Of a stretch of 64,000 bases of DNA, positions 45,566 to 52,761 are shown piece after piece. This stretch comes from Orientallactaga sibirica. Taxonomy: Eukaryota; Chordata; Mammalia; Rodentia; Dipodidae. The notes beneath the pieces were generated by a model that saw nothing but the letters and a program-made list of their open reading frames with translations, searched no databases and had not been told where the DNA came from. Every line of letters begins with the position of its first letter. Positions within the stretch are counted from its first letter, which is position 1. The stretch is from the NCBI GenBank assembly GCA_036365145.1, contig JAEOAD010000040.1, positions 13,518,501 through 13,582,500 of the forward strand, read 5' to 3'. Both the position numbers and the translations under genes were made by a program.

Positions 45566-47155
45566 CAAGTGAGCATGGGCATGCCAGGGCTTCCAGCTAC
45601 TGCTAATGAACTCAGATGTATGTGCCACCTTGTGCATATCTGGCTTGCGTAGGTCCTGGGGATTCGAACCAAGGTCCTTTGGCTTTGCAGGCAAGTGCCT
45701 TAACCGTTAAGCCATCTCTCCAGCCCTTTAAAAATATTTTACTTTATTTTTATTTATTTATTTGAGAGAAAGAGGCAGAGAGAGAGAGAGGAGCGAGCGA
45801 GAGAGCATGGGTGTGCCAGGGTTTTTTTGTTTTCTGAGGTAGGGTCTCACTCTAGCCCAGGCTGACCTGGAATTCACTATGTAGTCTCAGAGTGGCCTCG
45901 AACTCTAGGTGATCCTCCTACCTCTGCCTCCCAAGTGCTGGCTGTTAAATGTTCTTTTTAATCCAGGGATACTAGGACCTTTATCAAAGTCAGAAAATAA
46001 AGTTCTATAAAGCAGAAAAGACACACTCTAATCAAACTTGAATAAAATAGTTTGGCAGGCAGTTTTGTTTTCTAATGGAGTCTCTAAGGAGGCCTTGTCT
46101 GGGTCTATTCCTTCCCACTCACTTTTCAAAAAGGATATGGTTCTCTATTCTGAGTTAACACCTCATAGATCTTTCTTCCACGTCAAGAGCAGGGGGTCAT
46201 TAGCATGTTAGCAGTCTTTCATGCCTCCCTGGTCTGAGGAAGTGAGAACTGCCATAGGCTCTCAAAATAACCCAGAAGTTTAATTCAGAATCCCTAGCAA
46301 TCCCTTCTACCTTCACGGCTAACTTAATGCCAACTCAAGATTGCACCTCAAAGACAAAAGGAGGCCTTGCTCCGTTTCTGCTATCTAGACTCTGATAAGA
46401 ATTCAAGGGGGGTGGGAGGGGAGTGGAAATAAACCCTAACGGTCCCCCCAAATTCTGAACTGAACGCTGTTTTGCATCCAGAGGGATTTAATGTTTCACG
46501 ACTTGGCCATGAACTCTGAACTCCGTGGCTTCCTCGAGATGGGAGTCTGCATCCTGGGCCACCTTGTCCAGGGCACCTGCTCAGAGAGGTGTCTATTAGG
46601 AAGGTCAGCGACAACATGCACGTGCTGGCCACCGGCTAGTGGCCTCGGAGGGGTCTGGGAGACAAGTGGGGGAAACAGAGGGCGGACCTGGCTTCATTTC
46701 CACTGGCGATCTCCAGCTAGACTGTGGGAGCCCGTTGGAACACCGAGAACCCTGGGCCAAGGAGCCCGGTTTGCAGCTCGGCGTCAGGACCTAACCTGGG
46801 AGGTGCTAAAGCGACCTCAATCAAGTTCACATTCAGGGGCATCTGTGGACGCGGCGCAGGACGGGTGACCCCGGGCCACCTGTGCTGCCATCTGCCGGAG
46901 GGATGGGGGGTGTCCCCGTGTCCACCGCGGTTACCTCTTGGGGACATCAAAGGCCCGGCAGATGGCCGGACGCGGCGGGCCCCCCAGCTTGGTCTTCCCG
47001 TAGCGGATGAGGTCCTGGAAGAGCGCGCAGCTCGGCAGCAGGCCGGCGGGCACGAGCTGCAGCAGCAGGGTGCCCAGGAAGGCGGCGGCCAGCGCCAGCC
47101 ACAGCGCGCGCAGCGGGTTCAGCGCAGACAGCTCGGACCCCGCCCAGGGAGCCAT
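28995..47155 (-). CDS. SRD5A3: Polyprenal/polyprenol reductase SRD5A3, whole coding span (5 exons, join on minus strand)
   Basis: Steroid 5-alpha-reductase family membrane enzyme of the ER. It saturates the alpha-isoprene unit of the polyprenoid precursor during dolichol synthesis (first described as polyprenol reductase; recent work places it at polyprenal to dolichal with DHRSX), which N-glycosylation, O-mannosylation and GPI anchors need. Exons read 47155-46935, 38067-37925, 35006-34809, 30777-30643 and 29254-28995, giving 221+143+198+135+260 = 957 nt, or 318 codons plus TAA, the same length as human SRD5A3. Every intron is GT..AG; phases are 2,1,1,1. The product has several hydrophobic segments and the C-terminal steroid-dehydrogenase signature ([11 protein letters not shown], residues 240-250). 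His296, whose human counterpart I recall as needed for activity, is present. No frameshift or stop is seen. TMEM165 follows downstream on the same strand, as in human. Confidence 0.97.
29450..29650 (+). mobile_element. MIR relic in SRD5A3 intron 4
   Basis: gttcaaatcctgaccctccc, tgtgtgacttcaggtaagtt, tcctctgtaaaatgagagc and aagcacttagggcctggccc follow the MIR consensus in order. Confidence 0.8.
29815..30395 (+). mobile_element. Probable solo LTR of an endogenous retrovirus, antisense to SRD5A3
   Basis: LTR-like layout: a TG start (tgttagacatggccgggg at 29816 or tgtcgggaaccc near 29866), a CCAAT-type run (ccaattagc, tccaatcacc), a TATA box tttataaac at 30242, an AATAAA at 30260 directly downstream, then a C-rich U5-like end. 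No gag, pol or env sequence is next to it. Family and exact ends are uncertain. Confidence 0.6.
30643..30777 (-). CDS. SRD5A3: SRD5A3 coding exon 4 (residues 188-232)
   Basis: The acceptor TTTCTGTAG|TCTATGTC starts [19 protein letters not shown], then a membrane segment MMMFIWSS and the conserved [10 protein letters not shown]. It ends NLRRNKK at AAAAAGG|GTAAGG. 135 nt, phase 1 on both sides. A short open frame runs on into intron 4 but loses similarity at once. Confidence 0.96.
31060..31222 (-). repeat. tRNA-derived SINE, shortened
   Basis: Lost about 25 bases around the cgaactccagatgcatgcgc block. Confidence 0.85.
31224..31456 (-). repeat. tRNA-derived SINE
   Basis: Directly abuts the previous copy; long GA/GGAA-rich region. 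Confidence 0.88.
31457..31618 (-). repeat. B1-like SINE
   Basis: Near-consensus. ctagccctctrtttttgttt occurs on both sides (31451 and 31616), a likely target duplication taken from the previous SINE's head. Confidence 0.9.
31625..31795 (-). repeat. B1-like SINE (older)
   Basis: Starts with a T30 run; diverged body with caagctggcctggaactcac. Confidence 0.85.
31871..32170 (+). repeat. Two B1-like copies with GA-rich tails
   Basis: 31871-31985 is an older B1 followed by GAAA/GAGA repeats. 32053-32170 is a B1 that lacks about 45 bases between gatcagcct and ctaaaaacctacatc. Confidence 0.75.
32756..32985 (+). repeat. B4-like SINE, diverged
   Basis: ID-type head ctggggagatggcttggtgg, then agaaccccagaacccacataa and a poorly kept B1-derived middle. 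Confidence 0.5.
32990..33184 (-). repeat. tRNA-derived SINE
   Basis: Complete, with an (AG)n run, followed by a B1 on the same strand. Confidence 0.9.
33198..33364 (-). repeat. B1-like SINE
   Basis: Near-consensus young copy. Confidence 0.92.
34153..34358 (+). repeat. tRNA-derived SINE
   Basis: Complete; aaaattcaatttcag before and aaaaatcaatttcag after it give a probable duplication of about 14 bp. Confidence 0.9.
34375..34535 (+). repeat. B1-like SINE
   Basis: Inserted right after the previous element, with a small deletion (gaatagagtgaattcagg). Confidence 0.9.
34809..35006 (-). CDS. SRD5A3: SRD5A3 coding exon 3 (residues 122-187)
   Basis: The acceptor GAGTTGCAG|AGGGTGAG joins exon 2 to give [11 protein letters not shown], against [10 protein letters not shown] in human. 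Two membrane segments follow (about residues 125-141 and 153-178), with [10 protein letters not shown] between them and [15 protein letters not shown] in the second. The exon closes VPMDDKN at the donor AATG|GTGAGT. Length 198 nt. Confidence 0.96.
35474..35600 (+). repeat. ID element with AT/CATA microsatellite tail
   Basis: The best ID copy in the window: ggagatgtagcttagtggta and gggttccatccccagcactg, then A9, (AT)n and (CATA)n. Confidence 0.85.
35930..36090 (-). repeat. B1-like SINE
   Basis: Long T-run; loses gctggg in the head (aaagtacattaaagg). Confidence 0.88.
36286..36772 (-). repeat. Two old B1-like fragments
   Basis: 36286-36416 (gagacagggtttcacgaagt) and 36665-36772 (gagatggagtcttgctatgg) resemble ancestral rodent B1 more than the young local form. 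Confidence 0.6.
36786..37024 (-). repeat. tRNA-derived SINE
   Basis: Complete, with an extended GA region (36815-36873). Confidence 0.9.
37053..37195 (+). repeat. B1-like SINE, older
   Basis: ggccaggcactggtggaaca to tatagcaagacttggtcttc; diverged in the middle. Confidence 0.75.
37407..37557 (+). repeat. B1-like SINE
   Basis: Young copy close to exon 2 of SRD5A3, in the antisense direction to the gene. Confidence 0.92.
37925..38067 (-). CDS. SRD5A3: SRD5A3 coding exon 2 (residues 74-121)
   Basis: The acceptor CTTTGGCAG|ATACTTC supplies the A completing Arg74, followed by [18 protein letters not shown], a hydrophobic segment nearly identical to human. The exon continues through LFLGAPFP and LLRILGAAQ and ends at CCCGAG|GTGATT. 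It is 143 nt, phase 2 in and phase 1 out. Reading past the donor gives unrelated residues, which confirms the boundary. Confidence 0.96.
38721..38911 (+). repeat. tRNA-derived SINE
   Basis: Near-consensus head (one extra A in ggagaagatgg); deletion of tggctggaggccctggc. attcccctgg / atccccctgg flank it. Confidence 0.9.
39087..39247 (-). repeat. B1-like SINE
   Basis: Near-consensus, with cgagcgctgggattaaaggc. Confidence 0.92.
39301..39487 (+). repeat. tRNA-derived SINE, diverged
   Basis: The head is recognisable (ggggctgggcaaatggctca); the CT repeat is replaced by ccttccttcccacacac. Confidence 0.8.
39595..39690 (-). mobile_element. MIR relic
   Basis: gatggctcagagaggttaag and ttcctaaggtcacacgctaa match the reverse complement of the MIR core. 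Confidence 0.7.
39852..40011 (-). repeat. B1-like SINE
   Basis: Near-consensus with a (GTTT)n reversed tail. Confidence 0.92.
40673..40729. repeat. (AT)28 microsatellite
   Basis: Uninterrupted 57-base AT repeat at the tail end of the tRNA-SINE that follows. Confidence 0.96.
40733..41190 (-). repeat. tRNA-derived SINE split by a nested long-variant SINE
   Basis: The outer copy is 40733-40853 plus 41151-41190. It resumes exactly in phase after the nested copy (ggcttcacaggcaagcacct). Confidence 0.92.
40854..41133 (-). repeat. tRNA-derived SINE, long variant, nested
   Basis: Flanked by a perfect 17-bp duplication tgaagctaggtactttg (40837-40853 and 41134-41150). It shares the doubled gattggaacc-type unit with the copy at 1.74 kb. 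Confidence 0.95.
41430..41600 (+). mobile_element. L2 (LINE-2) relic
   Basis: aaaaacatcaatcccatgat, aaagccctcagcaacttcca and catggccctgctcacgggct follow the L2 3' consensus in order. Confidence 0.6.
42156..42354 (+). repeat. tRNA-derived SINE
   Basis: Complete; aatgacaatgtt before and aatatgacaatgtcc after it suggest the duplication atgacaatgt. Confidence 0.9.
42473..42642 (-). repeat. B1-like SINE
   Basis: Near-consensus with T27. ctgattacat occurs at 42463 and again at 42643, a 10-bp target duplication. Confidence 0.93.
43197..43357 (+). repeat. B1-like SINE
   Basis: Head gctgggcgtggtggcgcaca; atttgcacaagga-type sequence on both sides (43187 and 43357), a target duplication tttgcacaagga. 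Confidence 0.92.
43560..43745 (+). mobile_element. MIR relic
   Basis: ggggttcaagttccagcatg, cgtatctgtgaatgggaaac and acagtgctagacacctagtc follow the MIR order. Confidence 0.65.
44316..44527 (-). repeat. tRNA-derived SINE
   Basis: Complete with (TTTA)n; gactctagacattgaaacaa is slightly deleted. Confidence 0.9.
44559..44722 (+). repeat. B1-like SINE
   Basis: Lacks the first few head bases (starts ggggcatggtggcac). tttaagtatgatttt after it echoes aaaagtatgatttgg before it. Confidence 0.9.
44981..45153 (-). repeat. B1-like SINE
   Basis: Reversed tail (CATTT)n T-rich; taaatgtgctttt / taaatgtgcttaaa flank it. Confidence 0.9.
45183..45247 (+). repeat. B1 3' end only, with A27 tail
   Basis: Only gaatcccaggtcagcctggg to gagaccct remains, then 27 A. 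The previous acagaattttat / aagaattttat flank suggests a truncated insertion. Confidence 0.82.
45250..45459 (-). repeat. tRNA-derived SINE
   Basis: Complete; followed by a (GT)n run at 45466-45492. Confidence 0.9.
45496..45725 (-). repeat. tRNA-derived SINE
   Basis: Complete with (TTTA)n and a 40-base GA run. Confidence 0.9.
45734..45943 (-). repeat. tRNA-SINE tail fragment joined to a truncated B1
   Basis: 45734-45822 is the tail half of a tRNA-SINE, breaking off at gtgtgccaggg. 45825-45943 is a B1 that breaks off at aagtgctgg. Neither continues afterwards. Confidence 0.8.
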
Positions 47156-47295
47156 GGTCCCGGAGCCGGCTCACGCATGCGCACGCGCCCGCCTACCCGC
47201 CGGGCACCGGACGTCGACGATGCACGTCGGGGGGCGGGGCCTCGCCCGGCGCGCCTGCCCGGGCCGCCAGGGCCGCTGTGCCAATCCCTGATCAG
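46840..47295 (-). promoter_or_regulatory. SRD5A3: CpG island with SRD5A3 promoter and 5' UTR
   Basis: CpG-dense block over exon 1 and about 140 bases upstream. Just upstream of the ATG is an overlapping palindromic run CGCATGCGCACGCGCC (47174-47189), close to the NRF1 consensus. Farther up are a GC box gggggcggggcc (about 47229-47240) and a CCAAT at 47281-47285 on the plus strand. No TATA box. The island ends abruptly in an (AAC)n repeat at 47325. Confidence 0.8.
46935..47155 (-). CDS. SRD5A3: SRD5A3 coding exon 1 (residues 1-73 plus two bases of codon 74)
   Basis: The start ATG is at 47155-47153 in the context ACCATGG, an optimal Kozak match. The protein opens [19 protein letters not shown] and has a first membrane segment at about residues 17-37. 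It ends in the conserved ICRAFDVPK just before the donor AAGAG|GTAACC (exon end 46935). Human SRD5A3 has the same start, the same RYGKTK block and the same AFDVPK boundary. The exon lies inside a CpG island, which explains the long antisense reading frames over it. Confidence 0.97.
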
Positions 47296-47324
47296 CGGAA
47301 GGAAAACAGAAGCACGTGCTAACA

Positions 47325-47326
47325 GC

Positions 47327-47356
<30 letters not shown>
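47325..47356. repeat. (AAC)n microsatellite bounding the SRD5A3 promoter
   Basis: About ten AAC units, then (CA)n; marks the upstream end of the CpG island. Confidence 0.93.
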
Positions 47357-47357
<1 letters not shown>

Positions 47358-47454
47358 CAACACACACACATTTAAAGCCCATATCTATTTTATTATATAT
47401 ATAATATGTATATGGGCTTTTAAAAAAAGAAACATTTTTCCTTTCTTTTTTTAA

Positions 47455-47576
47455 ATTCTAGCCCAGGCTGACCTGGAATTCAGTATGTAGTCTCAGGGTG
47501 TCCTCCAACGCATGATGATCTCCTACCTCAGCCTCCCAAGTGCTGGGATTAAAGGCATGCGCCACCACAGCCAGCT
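47455..47576 (-). repeat. B1-like SINE, 3' truncated
   Basis: Starts inside the element (tctagcccaggctgacctgg); head intact. Confidence 0.88.
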
Positions 47577-47596
47577 TTTTTTCCTTTCCTTTCCTT

Positions 47597-47639
<43 letters not shown>

Positions 47640-47645
47640 TTTGAG

Positions 47646-47683
<38 letters not shown>

Positions 47684-47844
47684 TGAATGAATATGGGCAT
47701 GCCAGGCCTTCCAGATACTGCAAACGAGCTGCAGATGCATGCGCCCCCTTGTGCATCTGGCTTACGTAAGTCCTGGGGAATCCGACCAAGGTCCTTTGGC
47801 TTTGCAGGCAAGTGTCTTAAGGGCTAAGCCATCTCTCCAGCCCT
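47597..47844 (-). repeat. tRNA-derived SINE with long (TTTA)n tail
   Basis: 11 TTTA units, a GA run and (GAAT)n, then a near-consensus body. Confidence 0.92.
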
Positions 47845-47845
47845 A

Positions 47846-47995
47846 TTTTGGCTTTTTAAGCGTTTGGGTCTCACTGTAGTCCAGGTTGACCTGGAACTCA
47901 CTCTGTAGTCTCAGGCTGGCCTTGAACTCACAGCCATCCTCCTACCTCAGTGACCCTAGTGCTGGGAGTAAAGATGTGCACCACTATGTCTGGCC
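47846..47995 (-). repeat. B1-like SINE, older
   Basis: gggtctcactgtagtccagg through gatgtgcaccactatgtctg; diverged near the head. Confidence 0.82.
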
Positions 47996-48000
47996 TAAAG

Positions 48001-48216
48001 TATTTTTTTTTTGAAGAGAGATACAGAGAGAATTGGTGCGCCAGGGCCTCAGCCACTACAATCAAATTCCAGGCGCTTGCACCACCTAGTGGACATGTGA
48101 GACCTTGTGCTTGCCTCACCTTTGTGCCTCTGCCTAAAGTGGGATCCGAGAGTGGAACATGGGTTCACAGGCTTCACAGGCAAGCTCTTAAATGGCTAAG
48201 TCATCTCTCCAGGCCC
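48001..48216 (-). repeat. tRNA-derived SINE, long variant
   Basis: Inserted block gtgagaccttgtgcttgcct is present; short GA tail. Confidence 0.88.
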
Positions 48217-48730
48217 TTGCCTGAAGTCTTTATCACTACATTACTTACAACCAAAAAAAAAAAAAAATCACAAACACCCCTAAATATTCCATTTTGTTGC
48301 ATTGAGCTAAATCATGACACACGAATATGTTAGACTACTGTGCATGGCGATCATGGAGGCTGGAAACACTGGAAGCTATGGAGGATGCTTAAAACTGTCA
48401 CCAGTCAGCTGGCTGAGGGGCCTTGGGCTCTAACCTGGATAGAAATCCTGGACAGGCAAGAGGCTCTTCAAAGGCTGCTCTCTTGCAGGTTCCGTTTTCT
48501 CTCATCTGACAGCAATCAGAGGATGCACTGGGCAGGCAGAAGCAGTGGCAAGTGTCAAAGGCCTCTGATGGGTATCCACACCCTTGGCCCTTGGCAGCAG
48601 CCAGCGGTGTTAAGGGCTCTCAGCTTCCAGGGGGAGAGGGGACAGAGCACCGAGACCCTTGGTCTTGAAGACTTGACAGCTCTCTGGAGCTCTTTGGTGA
48701 CCAGGGCTTCCATATTCTCTTCTGGCTTTG

Positions 48731-48760
48731 TTGTTGTTGTTTATTTACTTGAGACAGAGA

Positions 48761-48809
<49 letters not shown>

Positions 48810-48958
48810 GGCACACCAGGGCCAGGGCCTCCAGCCACTGCAAACAAACTCCAGATGCATGCGCCACCTTGAGCCTCTGGCTTATGTGGGTCCTGGAGAA
48901 TCGAACCTGTGTCCTTTGGCTTTGCAGACAAGCAACAGCTAAGCCATCTCTCCAGCCC
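48731..48958 (-). repeat. tRNA-derived SINE with long (GA)n
   Basis: GA run of about 50 bases (48756-48806), a doubled ccagggc unit, and a near-consensus body. Confidence 0.92.
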
Positions 48959-48959
48959 T

Positions 48960-50170
48960 CTCCTGGCTTTTTACATGAGCTTCTGGCTGCCCGGATTCCA
49001 CTTTCCTTTTTCCTGGCTGCTCTCAAACTGTTCAGCTGTTTCTTCAGTTGCCAGTGGCCGCTGACAGGATGATACAGGGTACCTACCTCTGTCAGGATAG
49101 CACTCAGGAGCCTGGAAACCATGATGGTCGTTCAGGCATTGCGCACTGGGTTACCTCAGACCAGGCATCCCTTACCAACCAGGAGGTAGGATCCCTGAAA
49201 GCAGATTGGGGTCTCAGGTGGCATCAGTGGGCTTTCAGGCATGTGGGTGCTGCTGACACCTGGCAGGTCTGAGGCTTCCCAGGGCAAACCTGCCTTCAGC
49301 TGTCAGGCAGTTGGAGACGTTTGTTCTTGCTCAGGAATGTAGCCTGGGTTGTTATGGAGCCAGCATGGGAGCTTAGAGGAGGTATCAGGCCTAGGAGCCA
49401 TGCCTGGCAGTGTTGACTTTGGAGGGCGTGGGGTGGCATCAATGCCCACAGGCTCCCCTGGGATCCAAATGTTCAGCTGGCAAGCTACTGGAGGGTGTAC
49501 ATGTCACCTACCTGGAGTGCCTTGGGTGGGGCATGAGTGCTCATTCAGCTACCAAGCTCAGTGGCAGGTCCCTTGATGCCTATGGGAGCAAGCCGCTGAT
49601 GTCTACGTGAGGGGGGATGTTTATTAACATGTCAAGCTGCCCCCCCCCAGCTGCCACTGCTCCCCACTGTCCTCTGCTTTTTCCATATGTTCCCAGCTCA
49701 TCTTGCACTACTGAAATGGGCAAGGAGAAACCACTTGAGAGGTCTTTACTGGGCCTCATGTTGCACCAGGGGAGGTAGGTATAAGGAGAATGCCTCCTAG
49801 TTTGAGTCCTGCTTAGGTACGCTCCAGAAGCCATATTTGAACCTCTCAGTGCCATTTGTTTGGCCAGTCCCAGCCTTGCCTCTAGCACAATCACAGTCAC
49901 TGAGGCTTGTGTTTTGGGCCAGTCATAGTCTTGCCAGTCCCTGTACCAGGGGAGGTAGCCCCGCTGGGCTAAGGTAGAAGCGTTCATCCAGTCTTGCGGT
50001 CACCAGAAGTCAAGTTCAAAGTGTTCAAACAGTTCAGGCTGGGACTGTGCCTTCAGAAGCTTGGACAGCAAGAGAAAGCCCCTGATTTGGACATTGCTAT
50101 CCCTGAGAAGTTTTGCTGAATTAGGTTGGACTCATGGGATTGTGTACCTGATTCATTATGGCAGTTTTTG
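48960..50170. other. Unrecognised 1.2-kb moderate-GC segment, possibly an old repeat
   Basis: Neither SINE nor recognised gene. Internal similarity: aggcttcccagggcaaacc..ttcagct (from 49272) resembles aggctcccctgggatccaaa..ttcagct (from 49450), and ggtggcatca recurs at 49217 and 49432, as in monomer-type sequence. A 135-codon minus-strand frame (49580-49987) has no known match. Confidence 0.3.
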
Positions 50171-50289
50171 CAGTGGTTTAGCTGAGGCCCTGGAGCACAC
50201 CCGATTCTCTTATGTAAGCCTGCACATCTCATCTGAGTTTGTTTCAGTGGCTAATAATAAATAATAATAAATAAATAAAAATAAATTTT

Positions 50290-50459
50290 CTGAGCATGGT
50301 GGCACACGCCTTTAATCTCAGCATGCGGGAGGCAAAGGTAGGAAGATCACCGTGAATTCGAGGCCAGCCTGAGACTACCTAGTGAATTCCAGGTCAGCCT
50401 GGGCTGGAGTGAGACCCTACCTTGAAAAAAACCAAAATAAATAAATAAATAAATAAAAA
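50290..50459 (+). repeat. B1-like SINE
   Basis: Complete with (AAAT)n tail. The 110 bases before it (tgaggccctggagcacaccc) look like a scrambled tRNA-SINE tail. Confidence 0.9.
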
Positions 50460-50473
50460 CAATCTTTTAAAAA

Positions 50474-50538
50474 AGTGTTTCAGTGCTGGGTGCATGCTAG
50501 GAGCGTCACTTTGCCACTGAGCTACTTCTCCAGCTGTT
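50474..50538 (-). repeat. ID-like fragment
   Basis: cagtgctgggtgcatgctag, ccactgagctacttctccag. Confidence 0.6.
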
Positions 50539-50979
50539 TCTTTATGATGTACTAAGAACAAATGTTTGACCTGAACGATTGTCTGACATACCCATATGCC
50601 TGCGGTTGTGCAAAAATTTCTCAGATGAAGGGGACTCATGAGTGCAAAAACACTTAAGTAGCCCTGATTTACAGGAAAATGAACACCAGGAAGAGAGTTT
50701 GCAGTGTAAGCTTATATTCACATTAACAGCAATTTTCGTAATGCTTTACCAGCGCTTAACACCTGTCCAGTGCCCATGGAGGGGCAGGTCCCATCATGTG
50801 TCTCAAAATGGTATGTTAAGGGGGGAAAAAGCCAACTTTAGGATGCTTAGGCTCGTGTGCTACTATGGCTGCGGACGCTTCAATACACCCTGTTCCCCCC
50901 ATAAACTGTGTGGTCTGAAGGTTCATCTCAACAACATTATGACACATGATGAATATCGGTGTGTGTAAAGATTATCCCA

Positions 50980-51105
50980 TAGTTTGGGGTTGGATTTTAA
51001 CCATAATGCAGTTTATATCCATAGAAACCTCCTGTAGAGGGCAGTGGATGAACAAGAAGCCATATGTATGAATGGAAGTTGTCAATAAAAAAATTAGTTT
51101 TTTTT
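50980..51105 (+). mobile_element. Possible L1 or retrocopy 3' end
   Basis: Ends gttgtcaataaaaaaattag, a poly(A) signal directly joined to an A run, as in L1 3' ends. Upstream 50642-50968 is an open frame of 108 codons without recognised match. Confidence 0.35.
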
Positions 51106-51138
51106 TCAAAGAAGCTATATTTGGAACCCTGAGTCCAG

Positions 51139-51294
51139 ATTTTTTTGTTTGTTTTTTTGAGTTAGGGTCTCACTGTAGCCCAGACTGACCTGGAATTCAC
51201 TATGTATTCTCAGGGTGGCCTCGAACTCACGGCGATCCTCTTACCTTTGCATCCCGAGTGCTGGGATTAAAGGCGTGCACCACCACGCCCAGCC
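51139..51294 (-). repeat. B1-like SINE
   Basis: Near-consensus; gtccagattttttt before and agccagattttttt after it give the duplication ccagattttttt. Confidence 0.92.
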
Positions 51295-51489
51295 AGATTT
51301 TTTTTTTAAATAGAGGTATATCTCAGCTTACAGTTCCCGGTGACAGCCCATCACCTCAGGGAAGGCATAGTGGCAGGAGCCGGTCACATTCTGTTTGCAG
51401 TGAGGAAGCAGAGAAGGATGAATGTTCCTATAAGAACATATGTAAAGGTTTAAATCCTCAGGAAAGTGAGTGATTTCAAAAGTGGAAAC

Positions 51490-51709
51490 CAGGCTGGAGA
51501 GATGGCTTCGTGGTTAAAGTGCTTGCATGCAAAGCCTAAGGACTCATGTTTGACTCTCCAGGTCCCATGTAACCAAGCTGCACACGCAGTGACACAAGCG
51601 CTAGGTCCCACATGCACACAAGGGGGAGCACGTGTCTGGAGTTCCATTGCAGTGGTTGGAGGCCCTGAGTGCCAATTCTCTCTCTCGCTCTCTTTCATGT
51701 AATAAAAGG
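51490..51709 (+). repeat. tRNA-derived SINE, long variant
   Basis: Inserted block tgacacaagcgctaggtccc; aaagtggaaacc before and aaggtggaaacc after it (51478 and 51742). Confidence 0.9.
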
Positions 51710-52082
51710 TCTGTTTGTTGGGCTTGCCTTAAAAAAAAAAAAGGTGGAAACCTTGGCTAAGGGCTGTGAGCATGGCTACCACCAGGTGGTCTTTCTTTAA
51801 GTAATTAGCAGCAGGGTAATGTCCTGTCAGCCACTGACCAGACCAGCAGCCAGTAGCAATGCCATTCATGCAGTTGCTTATGCTCCAAACTTCACACTTA
51901 ACCCTGCTGCCAGTCTTTGTCTCACTGCAGAAATACACCCTATCAGCCAATCTATTGGCTGCATCTTCAAAATCTGAATCGAAACCCACTCCCGGCTCTA
52001 CTGGTGCTTTACTGAAGGCTTCAAGCTATCTTAATCAAACAGGAGAAAGCATGAAGAAGAGGAAGCAATGGCTCTTTAAAAT

Positions 52083-52265
52083 GTTTTTTTTTTTTTTTTT
52101 GTCGTTTGTTTGTTTGTTTTGGTTTTTTGAGGTAGGGTGTCACTCTAGCTCAGGCTGACCTGGAATTCACTATGTAGTCTCAGGGTGGCCTCGAACTCAT
52201 GGTGAGCCTCCTACCTCTGCCTCCCCCCGAGTGCTGGGATTAAAGGCGTGTGCCACCACACCTGG
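52083..52265 (-). repeat. B1-like SINE
   Basis: Near-consensus; taaaatgtttttt and caaaatgttttat flank it, a duplication aaaatgtttt. Confidence 0.92.
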
Positions 52266-52269
52266 CAAA

Positions 52270-52493
52270 ATGTTTTATTTTTTTAAAACATTTTATTTAC
52301 TTATTTATTTGAGAGAGAGAGGAAGAGGCAGAGAGAAAGGGATAATGGGCACCCCAGGGCCTCCAGCCACTGCAAAGAAACTCCAGACACATGTGCCCCC
52401 TTGTATATCTACATCTGGGTCCTGGGGAATGGAACTGGGGTCCTTAGGCTTCGCAGGCAAATGCCTTCACCGCTAAGCCATCTCCCCAGCCCA
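52270..52493 (-). repeat. tRNA-derived SINE
   Basis: Complete. gcaatggctcttta at 52064 and 52494 flank this element and the B1 before it, so they form one compound insertion. Confidence 0.92.
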
Positions 52494-52761
52494 GCAATGG
52501 CTCTTTAGTTCGTTGTCATGTGACTGTGAGGAATGAGCAGTGTAGATAGGGCAGAAGGGGAAGTTAGATAAGGGTTCCTTAGAAAACAAAGTGGAAGTGC
52601 TCCCTTCAGTAACTCGGCTAGTAAGGAGGAGGACTGGACACTGAACAAGGGAAGGAAGTTCAGCAGAAACCCACAAGAGGCACAAGGGCTCCCAAGCTGG
52701 GAGGGGCCCTGGCATGGGAGCCAGATGGTGACTTAGCTCAAGAGGTTTTTATACCCTTAGA

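Larger units (their letters stand above)
38068..46934 (-). other. SRD5A3: SRD5A3 intron 1
   Basis: 8867 bases, the largest intron. Unique-looking stretches are 38.07-38.72, 40.02-40.67, 42.65-43.19, 43.75-44.31 and 45.95-46.84 kb; I recognise no exon or RNA gene in them. The rest is SINEs, two MIR relics, an L2 relic, an (AT)n block and a nested SINE pair. Confidence 0.88.

Noticed and set aside
46724..47404. 226-codon plus-strand frame over SRD5A3 exon 1
   Set aside because: Antisense to a confirmed exon; ends in the (AAC)n repeat (poly-Asn). Compositional artefact.
48340..48942. 200-codon plus-strand frame
   Set aside because: The second half translates a tRNA-SINE and its (GA)n run. The first half has no recognised match and no splice or promoter context.
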